From: Candidatus Tectomicrobia bacterium
GTDB taxonomy: Bacteria; UBA8248
Reading direction: 5' to 3'
DNA: 64,000 nt
Assembly (NCBI GenBank): GCA_016192135.1
Contig: JACPUR010000001.1
Span: 124,001-188,000 of the forward strand
Shown: positions 7,052 through 15,435 of the stretch, one piece after another
How positions within the stretch are numbered: position 1 is the first letter of the stretch
How the letters are laid out: each line of letters opens with the position of its first letter
Notes under the pieces: model-generated
What the model was told of the DNA's origin: nothing
Seen by the model: the letters and a program-made list of their open reading frames with translations, nothing else
Databases searched by the model: none
Program-made: the position numbers and the translations under genes

Positions 7052-7720
7052 TCAATCCTCCCCGGGCTCCCCTATCTCCTGCAGCAACGCGTCCAGCTGG
7101 GATTCCAGAAGGGCTCGAAGCTCCCGGGCGCCCGTCAGCCTTTCCACGGAGTCCAGGATGCGCTCTCGGTCCCAGCCGGCATCCAGCGCCTTGCTCCAGA
7201 ACTCCCTCGCCTGCTCCTCGGTGACGGGGATATCCCCCCATGCCTCCCCTTTCCCGGGCGAGCCGTTGGCGTGCGATCCGTTGGCGCCTGCGCCCTCCGC
7301 CCGGCTCCGCGCGTCCTTGTCCTGGAGGTAGAGGCCAACCCCCATCAGCGAGGCGCACTTCTTCAGGGCGTCCGAGGCCGCCGACTTCAGATCATTCCCG
7401 ATGTCGATGACCTCTCGGATCTCCAAGCGGCGTTTGATCTCCGCTGAGCCGAACTGCTCCTTGGTCACCCCGCAGGCCGAAAGCCTTCCCAGGACCCACA
7501 CCTGGTCCCGGCCGATCTGGTGCTTCACAATCTCAAAGCACCATCTGCCGCCAAACGCCTCGTTCAGCCGCTCGGTCACGGTGCGGGCCTCCAGGTAGGG
7601 AATGGGATTCCCCCGCTCATCCCTGCGGGGCTGGCCATCCCGCTCCAGCTTGGTCCGGATCGCGCTCTCCGGGAAGGGCGCCCGGAGGGCCTTGATGGGA
7701 AACGCCTTCGCCGTGGCCAT
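7052..7720 (-). CDS. Rad52/Rad22-like single-strand annealing protein
   Basis: A 222-residue protein. The N-terminal 150 residues carry the Rad52_Rad22 pattern: AFPIKALRAPFP near the start, YLEARTVTERLNEAFG in the middle, and the hallmark DALKKCASLMGVGLYL near residue 140. The C-terminal third is hydrophilic and ends in a helix ELRALLESQLDALL. Such proteins anneal complementary single strands in recombination, often from phages or mobile elements (family knowledge). ATG 7720 was chosen because GAGAGGAGA precedes it; an upstream in-frame extension overlaps the next gene's end. It shares an operon with the 64-residue protein at 7734-7928. A scrap of its 3' end is duplicated at 5913-6006. Confidence 0.8.
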   Translation of the reverse strand: MATAKAFPIKALRAPFPESAIRTKLERDGQPRRDERGNPIPYLEARTVTERLNEAFGGRWCFEIVKHQIGRDQVWVLGRLSACGVTKEQFGSAEIKRRLEIREVIDIGNDLKSAASDALKKCASLMGVGLYLQDKDARSRAEGAGANGSHANGSPGKGEAWGDIPVTEEQAREFWSKALDAGWDRERILDSVERLTGARELRALLESQLDALLQEIGEPGED

Positions 7721-7733
7721 GGGGTGTCTCCTC

Positions 7734-7928
7734 TCAGGCACTGCCCAGGTAGTATTTCTCGTACTCCAGTTGACTGATCCAGCCGTTCCCCACCTGGTAG
7801 AGCCCATCGAAGAAGTACCCCCCGTCCCGGTCCCGGTGAAAGACCGGCGTGACGCGGGGGGAGGCTTCCTTCGGACCGTCAGGGAGGGGGGCCGCCGGGG
7901 GGACCGAAGCGGGCTTGGGGGTGGTCAT
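7734..7928 (-). CDS. Small hypothetical protein upstream of the Rad52-like gene
   Basis: A 64-residue protein starting at ATG 7928 behind AGGAGAAC. The N-terminal half is Pro/Ala-rich. The C-terminal half (DRDGGYFFDGLYQVGNGWIS, then LEYEKYYLG) is aromatic-rich and looks folded. No family recognised. It is the first gene of a leftward operon, and its stop lies 13 bp before the start of the Rad52-like gene. Two G(G/C)ACTCCA boxes and a likely promoter lie immediately upstream, so it is probably repressed together with the annealing gene by the divergent ribbon-helix-helix protein. Confidence 0.6.
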   Translation of the reverse strand: MTTPKPASVPPAAPLPDGPKEASPRVTPVFHRDRDGGYFFDGLYQVGNGWISQLEYEKYYLGSA

Positions 7929-7950
7929 AAGGGGTTCTCCTCAGATAAGT

Positions 7951-8020
7951 GGACTCCAGTTATTTATAATACATGGACTCCAAATAAAAAAATCAACTGA
8001 ATACTTGCACTCCAATAAAA
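7951..8020. promoter_or_regulatory. Leftward promoter overlapped by three G(G/C)ACTCCA boxes
   Basis: Boxes lie at 7951-7958 and 7975-7982 (GGACTCCA) and at 8007-8014 (GCACTCCA). On the leftward strand TTGATT (7996-7991) and TATTAT (7971-7966) could form a -35/-10 pair with 19-bp spacing. The 7975 box then lies in the spacer and the 7951 box just downstream of the start site. That geometry suits repression. The third box is part of a 19-bp direct repeat found again at 8227-8245. Confidence 0.45.
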
Positions 8021-8226
8021 ATGTTCCGCTGAAATTTCCGCCCCAAGATCGCCTAAAATCGGGCCTTTTTGGGGCCGATTCACGTTTCGCGGCTACTGCC
8101 AGTCGGGGTGCTGGTTCCGTCGCCGTGATTTCGCCCGGGGGATGGATCCTGGGGCCGAGCTTGGGCAGCGATTATTCAAAAAACGAAGCACACCTGGGGG
8201 AATGCCGTTTCTTCCAGGCAAATGAT

Positions 8227-8245
8227 TACTTGCACTCCAATAAAA
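8227..8245 (+). promoter_or_regulatory. Second copy of the 19-bp direct repeat containing G(G/C)ACTCCA
   Basis: TACTTGCACTCCAATAAAA at 8227-8245 is identical to 8002-8020. It lies 20 bp before the start of the ribbon-helix-helix gene, where TAAAAT could be a -10. Identical boxes in front of two divergent units argue for a shared regulator, most simply the small DNA-binding protein itself. Confidence 0.5.
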
Positions 8246-8265
8246 TACGTTCTACATTGGCCGCC

Positions 8266-8514
8266 ATGAGCGCCAGAAGGGGACAGCCGCCAAAAGGGGA
8301 GAGGGCCCTCAGGGGGGGCATCAAGGTGCGCCTGACCGAGGCGGACCGCGCCCGGCTCGACCGCTTGGCCGGCCTGTCCGGAATGGGGCCCGCGACGAAG
8401 GCGAGGATGTATGTCCTCGAGGGCATGGCGCGGGAGGAGGAAGCCGCCGCGGTCCCGGCTCAACCGGAGCCTAGCGCGGATGCCCAGCCGGGCCAGGGCT
8501 CAGAGAACGTCTAG
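8266..8514 (+). CDS. Ribbon-helix-helix (CopG/Arc-like) DNA-binding protein
   Basis: An 82-residue basic protein. Residues about 20-55 read IKVRLTEADRARLDRLAGL followed by a second helix ending in MYVLEGMA. That is the strand-helix-helix layout of CopG/Arc/MetJ repressors. The tail is acidic and proline-rich. The longer frame that opens at 7849 crosses the operator boxes and is not used; ATG 8266 is the first methionine before the domain, though no clear Shine-Dalgarno is seen. It probably binds the G(G/C)ACTCCA boxes and controls both itself and the divergent Rad52-like operon (inference). A plasmid- or element-derived role is possible. Confidence 0.6.
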   Translation: MSARRGQPPKGERALRGGIKVRLTEADRARLDRLAGLSGMGPATKARMYVLEGMAREEEAAAVPAQPEPSADAQPGQGSENV

Positions 8515-8876
8515 GCTGGAGGAGCCGTCCAAGCCCCTGGGGAGGCCACCCGAGGGCTGCATCGACTTCGCCGTCCCGGGGTGGTGGGGGAATTCTCCCC
8601 ATGGCAGGATGCGCCCTGTGGGACCTCTCATCTTTTCGTCTTCGTTTTTGGGTTCCTGCCTTGAAGATTCCTGACGGATAGGGATAGGAAGTGCGGAAGG
8701 CCCGCGCGCGGGATCTGGGATACGCTGAAGGTCGGGCGGTTCCTCCGAGGCCGGCCTCTAAGGATGCGGTTGATCGCACATGAGCAGGTTCCTGCCCGAC
8801 GGGAAGGGCGAGTCGAGTCTAGCCTTTCTTTCTTCTACGAAGGCGTCTCCCGATGCTCTCCTAGGATGGAGCCCGG
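8515..8876. other. Gene-free interval
   Basis: About 360 bp between the ribbon-helix-helix gene and the lipoprotein. I see no gene, RNA or repeat here. CTAGGAT at 8861-8867, ten bases before the lipoprotein start, resembles the promoter element found elsewhere in this window but lacks the TG and lies too close to the start to be convincing. Confidence 0.4.
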
Positions 8877-10283
8877 ATGAAATTCCCTCGGCTTTGGTTC
8901 TGGCTCGCCCCTATCCTCCTCATCTCTTGCGCGAATTATCTGCCGATCCCATGGCAGGAGGCCTCGGGCCGGCCCGACTCCGTCCGGGCGCTGGGCGCGC
9001 GCCTGGCCGCCGGCCTGGCCGAGGGCCTGCGCAAGTCGGATTTCAAGAATGTCAGCCGGTTCAAGGCCCGCCCGGATCCCAGCAAGGAGATGGAGACGGT
9101 GCTTCGGGTCGTGGTCGCGGGATTTCCCGAGGCGCGCACCGGCGTCCGGACGGCCTTCAGCCGCGAAGTGGAGGAGGCCGTCCGCCGGGCGCTGGGGGCC
9201 TCGGGCCAATTCCGCATCGTGGATGGAGGCGAGGGCGTGGCTTGGCAGGAAGCGAAATCCTTCCGCCTTCCGTTATCGATCCCTGAGGATCAAGGCGACT
9301 TCGATAATCCGCCGGAAGCCGTGACGATAGGGGACTGGCGGGATGTAATCGAGCGGGCGAAGCTCGAGGGCCGGGCGGAGCCCCCCAGTCCGGAAGAGCT
9401 GTCGGCCCAGCTGGATGGGGATCATCCTCTCCAAGGGCTCTGGGCCGGAGCAAAGGGCGGCACGTACGGAGAAGAATCCGCCGTTTACTCGGCCTCCATC
9501 CTGGGGGCGGATGCGGCCGTTTTCGGCGCCTACGCGCTGGGGCCCGGGCGCGTCCGCATCTGGGCCGCCGTGGTGCTGAACGCTCCGCCCCAGGCCTTCT
9601 ATTATGTCAGGTACAGCCGCGGCCTGGAGGATGTCTTCAGCCTGCCGGAGCGTGTGGAACGGGGGCGCCGGTATCTCGCCTATGCGAGGGATGAGCTTCC
9701 GGAGAACACGGTGAGGGAGGCGCTCAGGGAGCGGGTCGAGCCCAACCCGCGCTCGGCTCCGGAGCACCCGCCCTATTGGGGGGAGCCGGCGCTCGACGTG
9801 AGGCTGGAGGAGATCGACGCGCGGGGCCAGCGCCAGAGCCTCGCCGTCCGCAACGTGGTGGGAGCGAGGTCGCTCGTGGTGGGGCGGCTGGCGGCCCGGT
9901 CGGTCCGCCATGTGTACGCCTTCGTCATCAACCGGAATGGAGAGGCGGAGGAAATCTTCTCTTCCGCCGATCCGGGAAGGCAGGGCTGGTCCCGGCGGGT
10001 GGAGCCGGGCCATTTCCTCCCCTTCCACGCGCGCATGGCCGAGAGGGGCCAAATCTACCGGCTCTATTTCATTTCGACCCCCCAGCCGTTCGAGGGGGAG
10101 TCCGCCATCCAGGCGGCGCGCCGGCGGCTCGGGCTGGGGACGGCGGGCCGCGCTCAGGCGTCGCGAGGCGTGGAACGGGCAGGGCCAGATCCTTGGTTCG
10201 CGGCCGGAGGCCAGGACAGGCTCATCCTGGAGCGGGGCTGGGATCAGCAGGTATTCTGGTTGTTCCGCCGAAAAGGCTCTTAG
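8877..10283 (+). CDS. Lipoprotein with DUF4384-like C-terminal domain
   Basis: A 468-residue exported protein. The signal peptide ends in a lipobox LISC with Cys at residue 18, so it should be anchored in the outer or inner membrane. The first half (about 30-150) has a fold-suggestive part on assembling an activity from EVEEAVRRALGASGQFRIVDG, as in LPP20/FlgT/CsgG-like lipoproteins. The last 150 residues (VRHVYAFVINRNGEAEEIF, then VEPGHFLPF, then IYRLYFIST) match the DUF4384 style. No enzyme motif is seen. It stands alone between the accessory region and lptD. Role unknown; envelope or secretion-associated is a guess. Confidence 0.75.
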   Translation: MKFPRLWFWLAPILLISCANYLPIPWQEASGRPDSVRALGARLAAGLAEGLRKSDFKNVSRFKARPDPSKEMETVLRVVVAGFPEARTGVRTAFSREVEEAVRRALGASGQFRIVDGGEGVAWQEAKSFRLPLSIPEDQGDFDNPPEAVTIGDWRDVIERAKLEGRAEPPSPEELSAQLDGDHPLQGLWAGAKGGTYGEESAVYSASILGADAAVFGAYALGPGRVRIWAAVVLNAPPQAFYYVRYSRGLEDVFSLPERVERGRRYLAYARDELPENTVREALRERVEPNPRSAPEHPPYWGEPALDVRLEEIDARGQRQSLAVRNVVGARSLVVGRLAARSVRHVYAFVINRNGEAEEIFSSADPGRQGWSRRVEPGHFLPFHARMAERGQIYRLYFISTPQPFEGESAIQAARRRLGLGTAGRAQASRGVERAGPDPWFAAGGQDRLILERGWDQQVFWLFRRKGS

Positions 10284-10377
10284 CGGAAGGGTTGCCTGAG
10301 GTCTTCGGCCCGAACGAGGCCTGGGAGGGCATCCGGTGGGACTTTGAGTTTCACCGTTTCGGGCTGACGCATATCCG

Positions 10378-10406
10378 TTGCGGTCCCGGCGCTATGGTCC
10401 CATAAT
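10378..10406 (+). promoter_or_regulatory. Likely lptD promoter
   Basis: TTGCGG at 10378-10383 and CATAAT at 10401-10406 are separated by 17 bp, giving a good sigma-70-type match about 110 bp before the lptD start. The rest of the 10284-10517 gap shows no gene. Confidence 0.45.
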
Positions 10407-10517
10407 GCGCCCGTTCAGATGCATTGAGTCTCAGGCTCATACTCGGAATCCGCCCCATCGGCCCAGGATCGGAACGTGCCCGTTCGAGCCGCCGAGGCTA
10501 AGGGAAATTGCGCCTCC

Positions 10518-12830
10518 ATGCGCCGGAGGCGCATGCTATTTGCGTTGGCGATGGCTCTTGTCTTGTACGCGGCTCCCGCCGCGGCCCAGTTCGCCCCCCC
10601 CTCGGCCCCTCTCCCCCAGCCCCGCTCCCCCCTTCCCAGGGAAGGAGAGAGAAAGGAGGGGCTCCGCTTCCTGCAGGATCCGACCGCCGCCGCCGCCATC
10701 TCGGCCGACCAGCTCACCGAGGACCGGGAGCGCCAGCGGGTCGTCGGCCGGGGCTTCGCCGACATCCGCTTCGGGGACAAGCGCATCCAGGCGGATTTCG
10801 TCGAGGTGCAGTCCGGCACGCGCGACGGGGTGGCGACCGGCAACATCGTCTTCCAGGCCGGGAACGACCGGATCGTGGGCACCCGGATCGAGTTCAACCT
10901 CGACAGCGAGCGGGTGGTCATCTATGACGCGCGCGGCTACCTCGGCGGCACCTATTACATCACGGGCGATCTTCTGCGCCGCCTCGCCCAGGATCATTAC
11001 GAGGTCGTGGACGGCACCTTCACCACCTGCGAGGGAGACCGCCCCGACTGGGGCTTCCGCTTCAAGCGCTCCACCTTCCGGGTCGAGGGCTACGCCATCC
11101 TCGATGGCCCCGCGGTGGAGGTGGCCGGCGTGCCGGTCGGTTATCTTCCGGTCGCCGTCCTCCCGGTGAAGACGCGGCGGGCGACGGGTTTCCTGGTTCC
11201 TCAATTCGGCGCGGGGAACCGCAACGGCTTCGAGTTCTCGCCCGCCTTCTTCTGGGCCATCAACGAGTGGTCCGACGCCACCCTGGGTTTCGACTACTTG
11301 AGCAAGCGGGGCATCCGTTACAAGGGCGAGTACCGCTACATCCTGAGCGGGAACACCCGCGGCCGAGTCCAGGGGAGCTTCCTCAGGGACAAGCTTGAGA
11401 AAGGGCAGTTCTGGGACCTCAAGGTAGATCACCTCACCCTATTCCCTGAGACGGCCTCCTCATTCAACGCCTTCATCGATCTGGCCAGGCGGGATGTCAT
11501 CGACCGCTCCCTCGAGCGGGATCTGGTCGAGCGGGTCCGCCAGAACACCGACACCACCATCCAGTACACCCGGAATTTTCCGCGGGCTGACACCCAGTTC
11601 AAAGTCGGGATGCGGCGCCAGGAAGGACTCGACGAGAGCGATGGGCAGCTCTTCCAGAAGCTTCCGGAGGTCAGGCTGGACATCTTCTCGTCGCGGATCG
11701 GGACATCGGACTTTTACAAGGAACTGATCAGCTCCTACACCGCCTTCCGCCGCGACCTGAACCGCAATTCCATCGAGCTGCAGCGGGTGCATCTGGAGCC
11801 CTCCGTCTCCCTGCCCTTGCAGACCGTCCCCTGGCTGGGCGTCACCCCCGAGTTCGGCATCCGTGAAACTTTCTGGACCGTCCAGAAGATCAACTCGTCC
11901 GTGGGCTCGAACCCCACCGACGCGGAGCGCAGGGAGGAGATACTCTCCCGCGAGATGTGGTTCGCCTCCCTCAACGTGCTCGGCCCCCGTTTCAGCCGCG
12001 TCTATGAGGGACGGGTGGGGCCGCTGCAGGACTTCAAGCACATCATCGGGCTCGAGACGGTCTATTTCTACAGCCCGGCGATGGATTCGGAGGACCGCCG
12101 GCTCATCATCCCGCTCGATGAAGTCGACTCTCTCCAGGACCAGAACACCATCACATATGCGATCGTCAACCGGTTCCTGACCAAGCTCGAGAAGGAAGAA
12201 GGCGGCTTCGAAACCCGCCAGCTCGCCCGCATCGCCCTGAGCCAGACCTTCGATGTCGCCGAGGCGCGGCGTACCCAGGACCTGGAGACCCGGGAGCGAC
12301 GCCCCTTCGGCTTCATCCTTTTCGACGTCACATCCCGCCCGACGCGCCAGATCCGGCTCTTCCACCAGACCTTCTACAATCAATACGAGCAGGAGATCGA
12401 CCTGCACTCCACCGGAATCCTCCTCGACGGGGGGCGCAACTGGTTCCTCAACGTCGACCGCACCTGGTCGCGCCAGCGCAACGAGTTCCCGTTCAGCACC
12501 GGCCAGAGCTTCATCAACTTCACAGGAGGGGTCGCCCTCGGCCGCCGGTGGTTCATCGAATACCTCACCCGCCTCAACAAGGTCGAGAGAGCCACCCTCG
12601 AGCAGAGCATCATCCTGCGCTACCAGAGCTGCTGCTGGGGGGTCGCCCTGACCTTGACCGACACACGCGACAAGAGCGAGATATTCGTCAACTTCAGCCT
12701 CCTGGGCATCCTGGAGGGGGAGCGTGTGCCGACCTTCAAGACCCGCCGCACGGTGACGGACGAAGGCCGCTTCCTGGGGGGCTCGGGCGGCCTGGCCCCG
12801 ATGCGCTTTCAGTCCCCTCTCCCCCCTTGA
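10518..12830 (+). CDS. lptD: LPS-assembly outer-membrane protein LptD
   Basis: A 770-residue protein with a signal peptide (1-24). After it comes a 25-residue low-complexity Pro/Arg segment, then an OstA/LptA-like region (about 55-165: repeated strands such as RVVGRGFADIRFGDKRIQAD), then a long beta-barrel domain to the C-terminus. The C-terminal C705-C706 pair in QSCCWGV is the usual LptD signature for disulphide formation. LptD with LptE inserts LPS into the outer leaflet. Length is normal for the family. ATG 10518 was chosen because it directly begins a signal peptide. The segment after the signal peptide is encoded by a palindromic repeat-like DNA (10606-10662) resembling intergenic repeats in this window. 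Confidence 0.93.
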   Translation: MRRRRMLFALAMALVLYAAPAAAQFAPPSAPLPQPRSPLPREGERKEGLRFLQDPTAAAAISADQLTEDRERQRVVGRGFADIRFGDKRIQADFVEVQSGTRDGVATGNIVFQAGNDRIVGTRIEFNLDSERVVIYDARGYLGGTYYITGDLLRRLAQDHYEVVDGTFTTCEGDRPDWGFRFKRSTFRVEGYAILDGPAVEVAGVPVGYLPVAVLPVKTRRATGFLVPQFGAGNRNGFEFSPAFFWAINEWSDATLGFDYLSKRGIRYKGEYRYILSGNTRGRVQGSFLRDKLEKGQFWDLKVDHLTLFPETASSFNAFIDLARRDVIDRSLERDLVERVRQNTDTTIQYTRNFPRADTQFKVGMRRQEGLDESDGQLFQKLPEVRLDIFSSRIGTSDFYKELISSYTAFRRDLNRNSIELQRVHLEPSVSLPLQTVPWLGVTPEFGIRETFWTVQKINSSVGSNPTDAERREEILSREMWFASLNVLGPRFSRVYEGRVGPLQDFKHIIGLETVYFYSPAMDSEDRRLIIPLDEVDSLQDQNTITYAIVNRFLTKLEKEEGGFETRQLARIALSQTFDVAEARRTQDLETRERRPFGFILFDVTSRPTRQIRLFHQTFYNQYEQEIDLHSTGILLDGGRNWFLNVDRTWSRQRNEFPFSTGQSFINFTGGVALGRRWFIEYLTRLNKVERATLEQSIILRYQSCCWGVALTLTDTRDKSEIFVNFSLLGILEGERVPTFKTRRTVTDEGRFLGGSGGLAPMRFQSPLPP
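10606..10662. repeat. Palindromic repeat-like insert inside lptD
   Basis: Pyrimidine-rich CCCCTCTCCC is followed by the perfect palindrome CCTTCCCAGGGAAGG (10631-10645) and then purine-rich GGAGAGAGAAAGGAGGGG. The layout and bases resemble the CCCTCTCC...GGAGAGGG elements at 34100 and 51974. It encodes a peptide of the style SPLPREGERKEG just after the signal peptide, and the reading frame stays open. Confidence 0.5.
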
Positions 12831-12838
12831 GGCGGGGC

Positions 12839-12875
12839 CTCCGCCTCGCCATCCCCGGCGCCCCCATGCTAGGTT
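12839..12875 (+). promoter_or_regulatory. Promoter block for the DegT aminotransferase, shared with the M24 peptidase
   Basis: A 24-bp sequence at 12839-12862 is identical to 21546-21569. Each copy is followed by TGCTAGGTT (here 12867-12875), an extended -10. TCGCCA inside the block lies 18 bp before TAGGTT and could be the -35. The start codon of the downstream gene is about 155 bp away. Confidence 0.5.
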
Positions 12876-13029
12876 GCGGCCGAAGTCGGGTTGTTCGGCC
12901 GTCCGTTCGGTTTGACTTGGTTGGGGCGAGGGAGCCGATGGGGCGGGGATTGCCGGACCCCCTGGCGGGGCGGGCTAGCACCTTGCGTTGCAACATTCTT
13001 CGGCATATGCGCGCGGAGAGATTGACGCC

Positions 13030-14142
13030 TTGAACGTCCCCTTGATGGATCTGAAGGCCCAGCTCGCGGGCATCCGGGGCGAGGTGGAGGAGGCCATCCG
13101 GAAGGTCCTGGACTCAGTGGCCTTCATCCAGGGGCCCGAGGTGGGGCAGTTCGAGGAGGAGTTCGCCGCCTACTGCGAGGTCCCCCACGCCGTCGCCGTG
13201 GGGAACGGGACGGACGCCCTCGTCCTGGCCCTCGATGCCCTGGGGGTGGGGCCGGGGGACGAGGTCATCGTCCCCACCTTCACCTTCATCGCCACGGCCG
13301 AATGCGTGGTCCATGTAGGGGCCACGCCCGTCTTCGCCGACGTGAGCCTGGAGGACTTCAACCTCGATCTTGAATCGGTCCGGGAGAAGCTCACCCCGAG
13401 GACCCGGGCCATCATCCCGGTCCACCTCTTCGGCCACCCGGCCGACATGGAACCCCTGATGCAGCTCGCGGGTGAGCGCGGGCTGGCCGTCCTGGAGGAC
13501 GCCGCCCAGGCCCACGGCGCCCGCTACAAGGGAAGAAGGACCGGCGGGCTGGGCCACGCCGCCACCTTCAGCTTCTATCCCTCGAAGAACCTGGGCGCCT
13601 GCGGCGACGGGGGCATGGTGGTGACCCGGGACGGAGAGGTGGCCGAAAAGCTCCGCTACCTCCGCAACCACGGGAGCTCCAAGGAGGACAAGTACCGCCA
13701 CAGGGTGATCGGCTACAACAGCCGCCTCGATACCCTGCAGGCGGCCATCCTGCGGGTGAAGCTCCCCCATCTGGACGCGTGGAACGAGGCGCGCAGGCGC
13801 TGGGCCCAGGCCTACCGGGATCGCCTGGAGGGTGCCGAGGGGCTCGTGCCTCCACAGGCGCGCCCGTGGGCCGAGCACGTCTACCACCTCTTCGTGGTCC
13901 GGGTGAAGGACCGGGACCGCGTCGCCGAGCGGCTGCGGGCCGAGGGGATCTCCGCCCCCGTCTACTATCCGGGCTGCCTGCACGAGCAGGAGGCCTTCGC
14001 TGGAGCCGTCCCGCCCGGCCTAAAGCTCCCTCATGCCTCCCGGGCCACGAAAGAGGTCCTGGCCCTCCCCCTCTTCGCCGAGATGACCGAAGCCCAGATC
14101 GACCGCGTGGCCGAAACCCTCCGCCGCGCCCTTCGGGGGTAG
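13030..14142 (+). CDS. DegT/DnrJ/EryC1/StrS-family aminotransferase
   Basis: A 370-residue PLP enzyme of the sugar aminotransferase family. It shows GNGTDALVLAL near residue 55, DAAQAHGA near 155 and the Schiff-base lysine K186 in FYPSKNLGACGDGG. Family members transaminate nucleotide-linked keto-sugars for LPS, capsule or glycosylated metabolites. TTG 13030 is preferred: it gives the usual LNVPLMDLKAQ start, with GGAGAG nine bases before. The upstream in-frame TTG at 12988 has no such site. It is monocistronic in this window, and no partner sugar-biosynthesis genes are near. The exact substrate is unknown. Confidence 0.9.
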   Translation: MNVPLMDLKAQLAGIRGEVEEAIRKVLDSVAFIQGPEVGQFEEEFAAYCEVPHAVAVGNGTDALVLALDALGVGPGDEVIVPTFTFIATAECVVHVGATPVFADVSLEDFNLDLESVREKLTPRTRAIIPVHLFGHPADMEPLMQLAGERGLAVLEDAAQAHGARYKGRRTGGLGHAATFSFYPSKNLGACGDGGMVVTRDGEVAEKLRYLRNHGSSKEDKYRHRVIGYNSRLDTLQAAILRVKLPHLDAWNEARRRWAQAYRDRLEGAEGLVPPQARPWAEHVYHLFVVRVKDRDRVAERLRAEGISAPVYYPGCLHEQEAFAGAVPPGLKLPHASRATKEVLALPLFAEMTEAQIDRVAETLRRALRG

Positions 14143-14173
14143 GCCCCCCCGGTTCTTGCCTCGGGGCCGGCTG

Positions 14174-14337
14174 TTTTCCCTGATCATTCCCTGTTAATTC
14201 CCTGTTATCGCCGCGCCCCGGCCGGCCGCCGTTCCTTGAATGCAATTGAAAAGGAAGGGTTTGGGGGCTCCCGCCCCGAATCTGGGCGGGCCCATCGGGG
14301 AAGAATTCCCTGTATCTTCCCTGTTAAACAGGGAATT
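14174..14337. repeat. TTCCCTGTTA repeats and palindrome between convergent genes
   Basis: Four to five copies of (A)TTCCCTGTTA-like sequence occur at about 14176-14209 and 14305-14326. The last forms the palindrome TTCCCTGTTAAACAGGGAA at 14317-14335. The region lies between the DegT gene and the convergent EamA gene. It could stop transcription from both sides or be a dispersed repeat. No gene was seen. Confidence 0.5.
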
Positions 14338-14362
14338 GGGATGAAAGCCCCGTGCCTCCCGC

Positions 14363-15262
14363 CTACCTGCTCAGAATCAAAACCCCCGTCCCCACCACGA
14401 TGGCGGCGGCGCCCCAGGCGACGCGGCGGTTCACGCTCTCGTGCGCCTGGAGGAAGAGCCAGGAGACCAGCACCAGGAAGAAGGGCCGGGACTGCGAGAT
14501 GGGGGTCACGAACACCACCGGGGCCCGGGCCAGGGCGAGGTACATGAAGGTCACCCCCAGGCTCGCGGCCGAGCCCGCGGCGATGAGATAGGCCCAGGCG
14601 CCGAGGGACCACTCGCCCATCCGGGTCGCGCCCAGGCGGCCCCAGCAGAAGGGGAGGAAGCACAGCGCCGCGAAGAGGTTGGCGTAGAGGTTGGCGAGGT
14701 TCGGGGAGGCGAAGTCGTTCACGGCCGGGCGCACCAGGACCGAGGAGGTGCCGAAGACGAGGGCGCTCAGCAGGGCCAGCGCCACCCCCTTGAGGTAGCT
14801 CAGCCCCTCCGCCTGGGGGGAGGCTCCCCCCGGCCGGCTCCTGGCCATGAGGACGCTCCCGCCGATGACGAGGGCGGCCCCCGCCGCGATCATGAGGGTC
14901 AGCCGCTCGTCCAGGAAGGCGATGCCCAGCGCCATCGAGAAGAAGGCGCTGGTCGTGCCGAGCGTCCCGGCCCGCGCCGCCCCGATGTGCTGGGAGGCCG
15001 CGAAGAGGAGGGTGCGCGCCGCCGTGATCCGCAGGATGCCCGCCAGGGCGATGCTGGCCATGGTCCAGGAGCGCGCGGGCCAGGGCCGGGCGAAGTCCCC
15101 GAGGGCGAGGGAGATGGCGAGCAGCACCGGGAGCCCGGCCACCGCGCTCACCGCCGTGCCCACGATGGGGTCGAGCCCCCGCACCCCGAAGCGGCCGAAG
15201 ATGTCCCGCAGCGCCAGCAGGAATGCCGCGCACAGCGCGAAGAGGGCCGCCGTCTCGATCAT
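14363..15262 (-). CDS. EamA-family (DMT superfamily) transporter
   Basis: A 299-residue integral membrane protein with about ten hydrophobic helices in two EamA repeats (about 1-140 and 155-299). The second repeat has the typical TFMYLALARAPVVFVTPI and a final helix WGAAAIVVGTGVLIL. DMT transporters export or import amino acids, sugars or other metabolites, and the substrate cannot be assigned here. The start is ATG 15262 behind GAGGAGAC. It is a single gene, divergent from the hydrolase at 15436, with which it shares a 173-bp control region. Confidence 0.9.
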   Translation of the reverse strand: MIETAALFALCAAFLLALRDIFGRFGVRGLDPIVGTAVSAVAGLPVLLAISLALGDFARPWPARSWTMASIALAGILRITAARTLLFAASQHIGAARAGTLGTTSAFFSMALGIAFLDERLTLMIAAGAALVIGGSVLMARSRPGGASPQAEGLSYLKGVALALLSALVFGTSSVLVRPAVNDFASPNLANLYANLFAALCFLPFCWGRLGATRMGEWSLGAWAYLIAAGSAASLGVTFMYLALARAPVVFVTPISQSRPFFLVLVSWLFLQAHESVNRRVAWGAAAIVVGTGVLILSR

Positions 15263-15383
15263 CGGGTCTCCTCGGCCGGGGCCGGGGCGGGACTTCGGGG
15301 ACGTGGGGATTCAGGCCGCCGGATTGTAGTCCCGTGCCCCCGCGCAACACCAGCGCGCCTCGCTTTCTCGCGTGGGCGGGCGT

Positions 15384-15392
15384 TGCTAGGAT
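15384..15392 (+). promoter_or_regulatory. Extended -10 element before the alpha/beta hydrolase
   Basis: TGCTAGGAT at 15384-15392, 43 bp before the start codon. It is the same element as at 17030 and nearly the same as at 12867 and 21573. Confidence 0.5.
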
Positions 15393-15435
15393 GCGCCGTC
15401 CGATCCGGCTTTTTTCGTCTCAGGGGGGAGACGCC

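Noticed and set aside
7951-8245. CRISPR array
   Set aside because: Only two exact copies of a 19-bp repeat with non-regular spacing and no cas genes. Operator boxes explain the pattern better.
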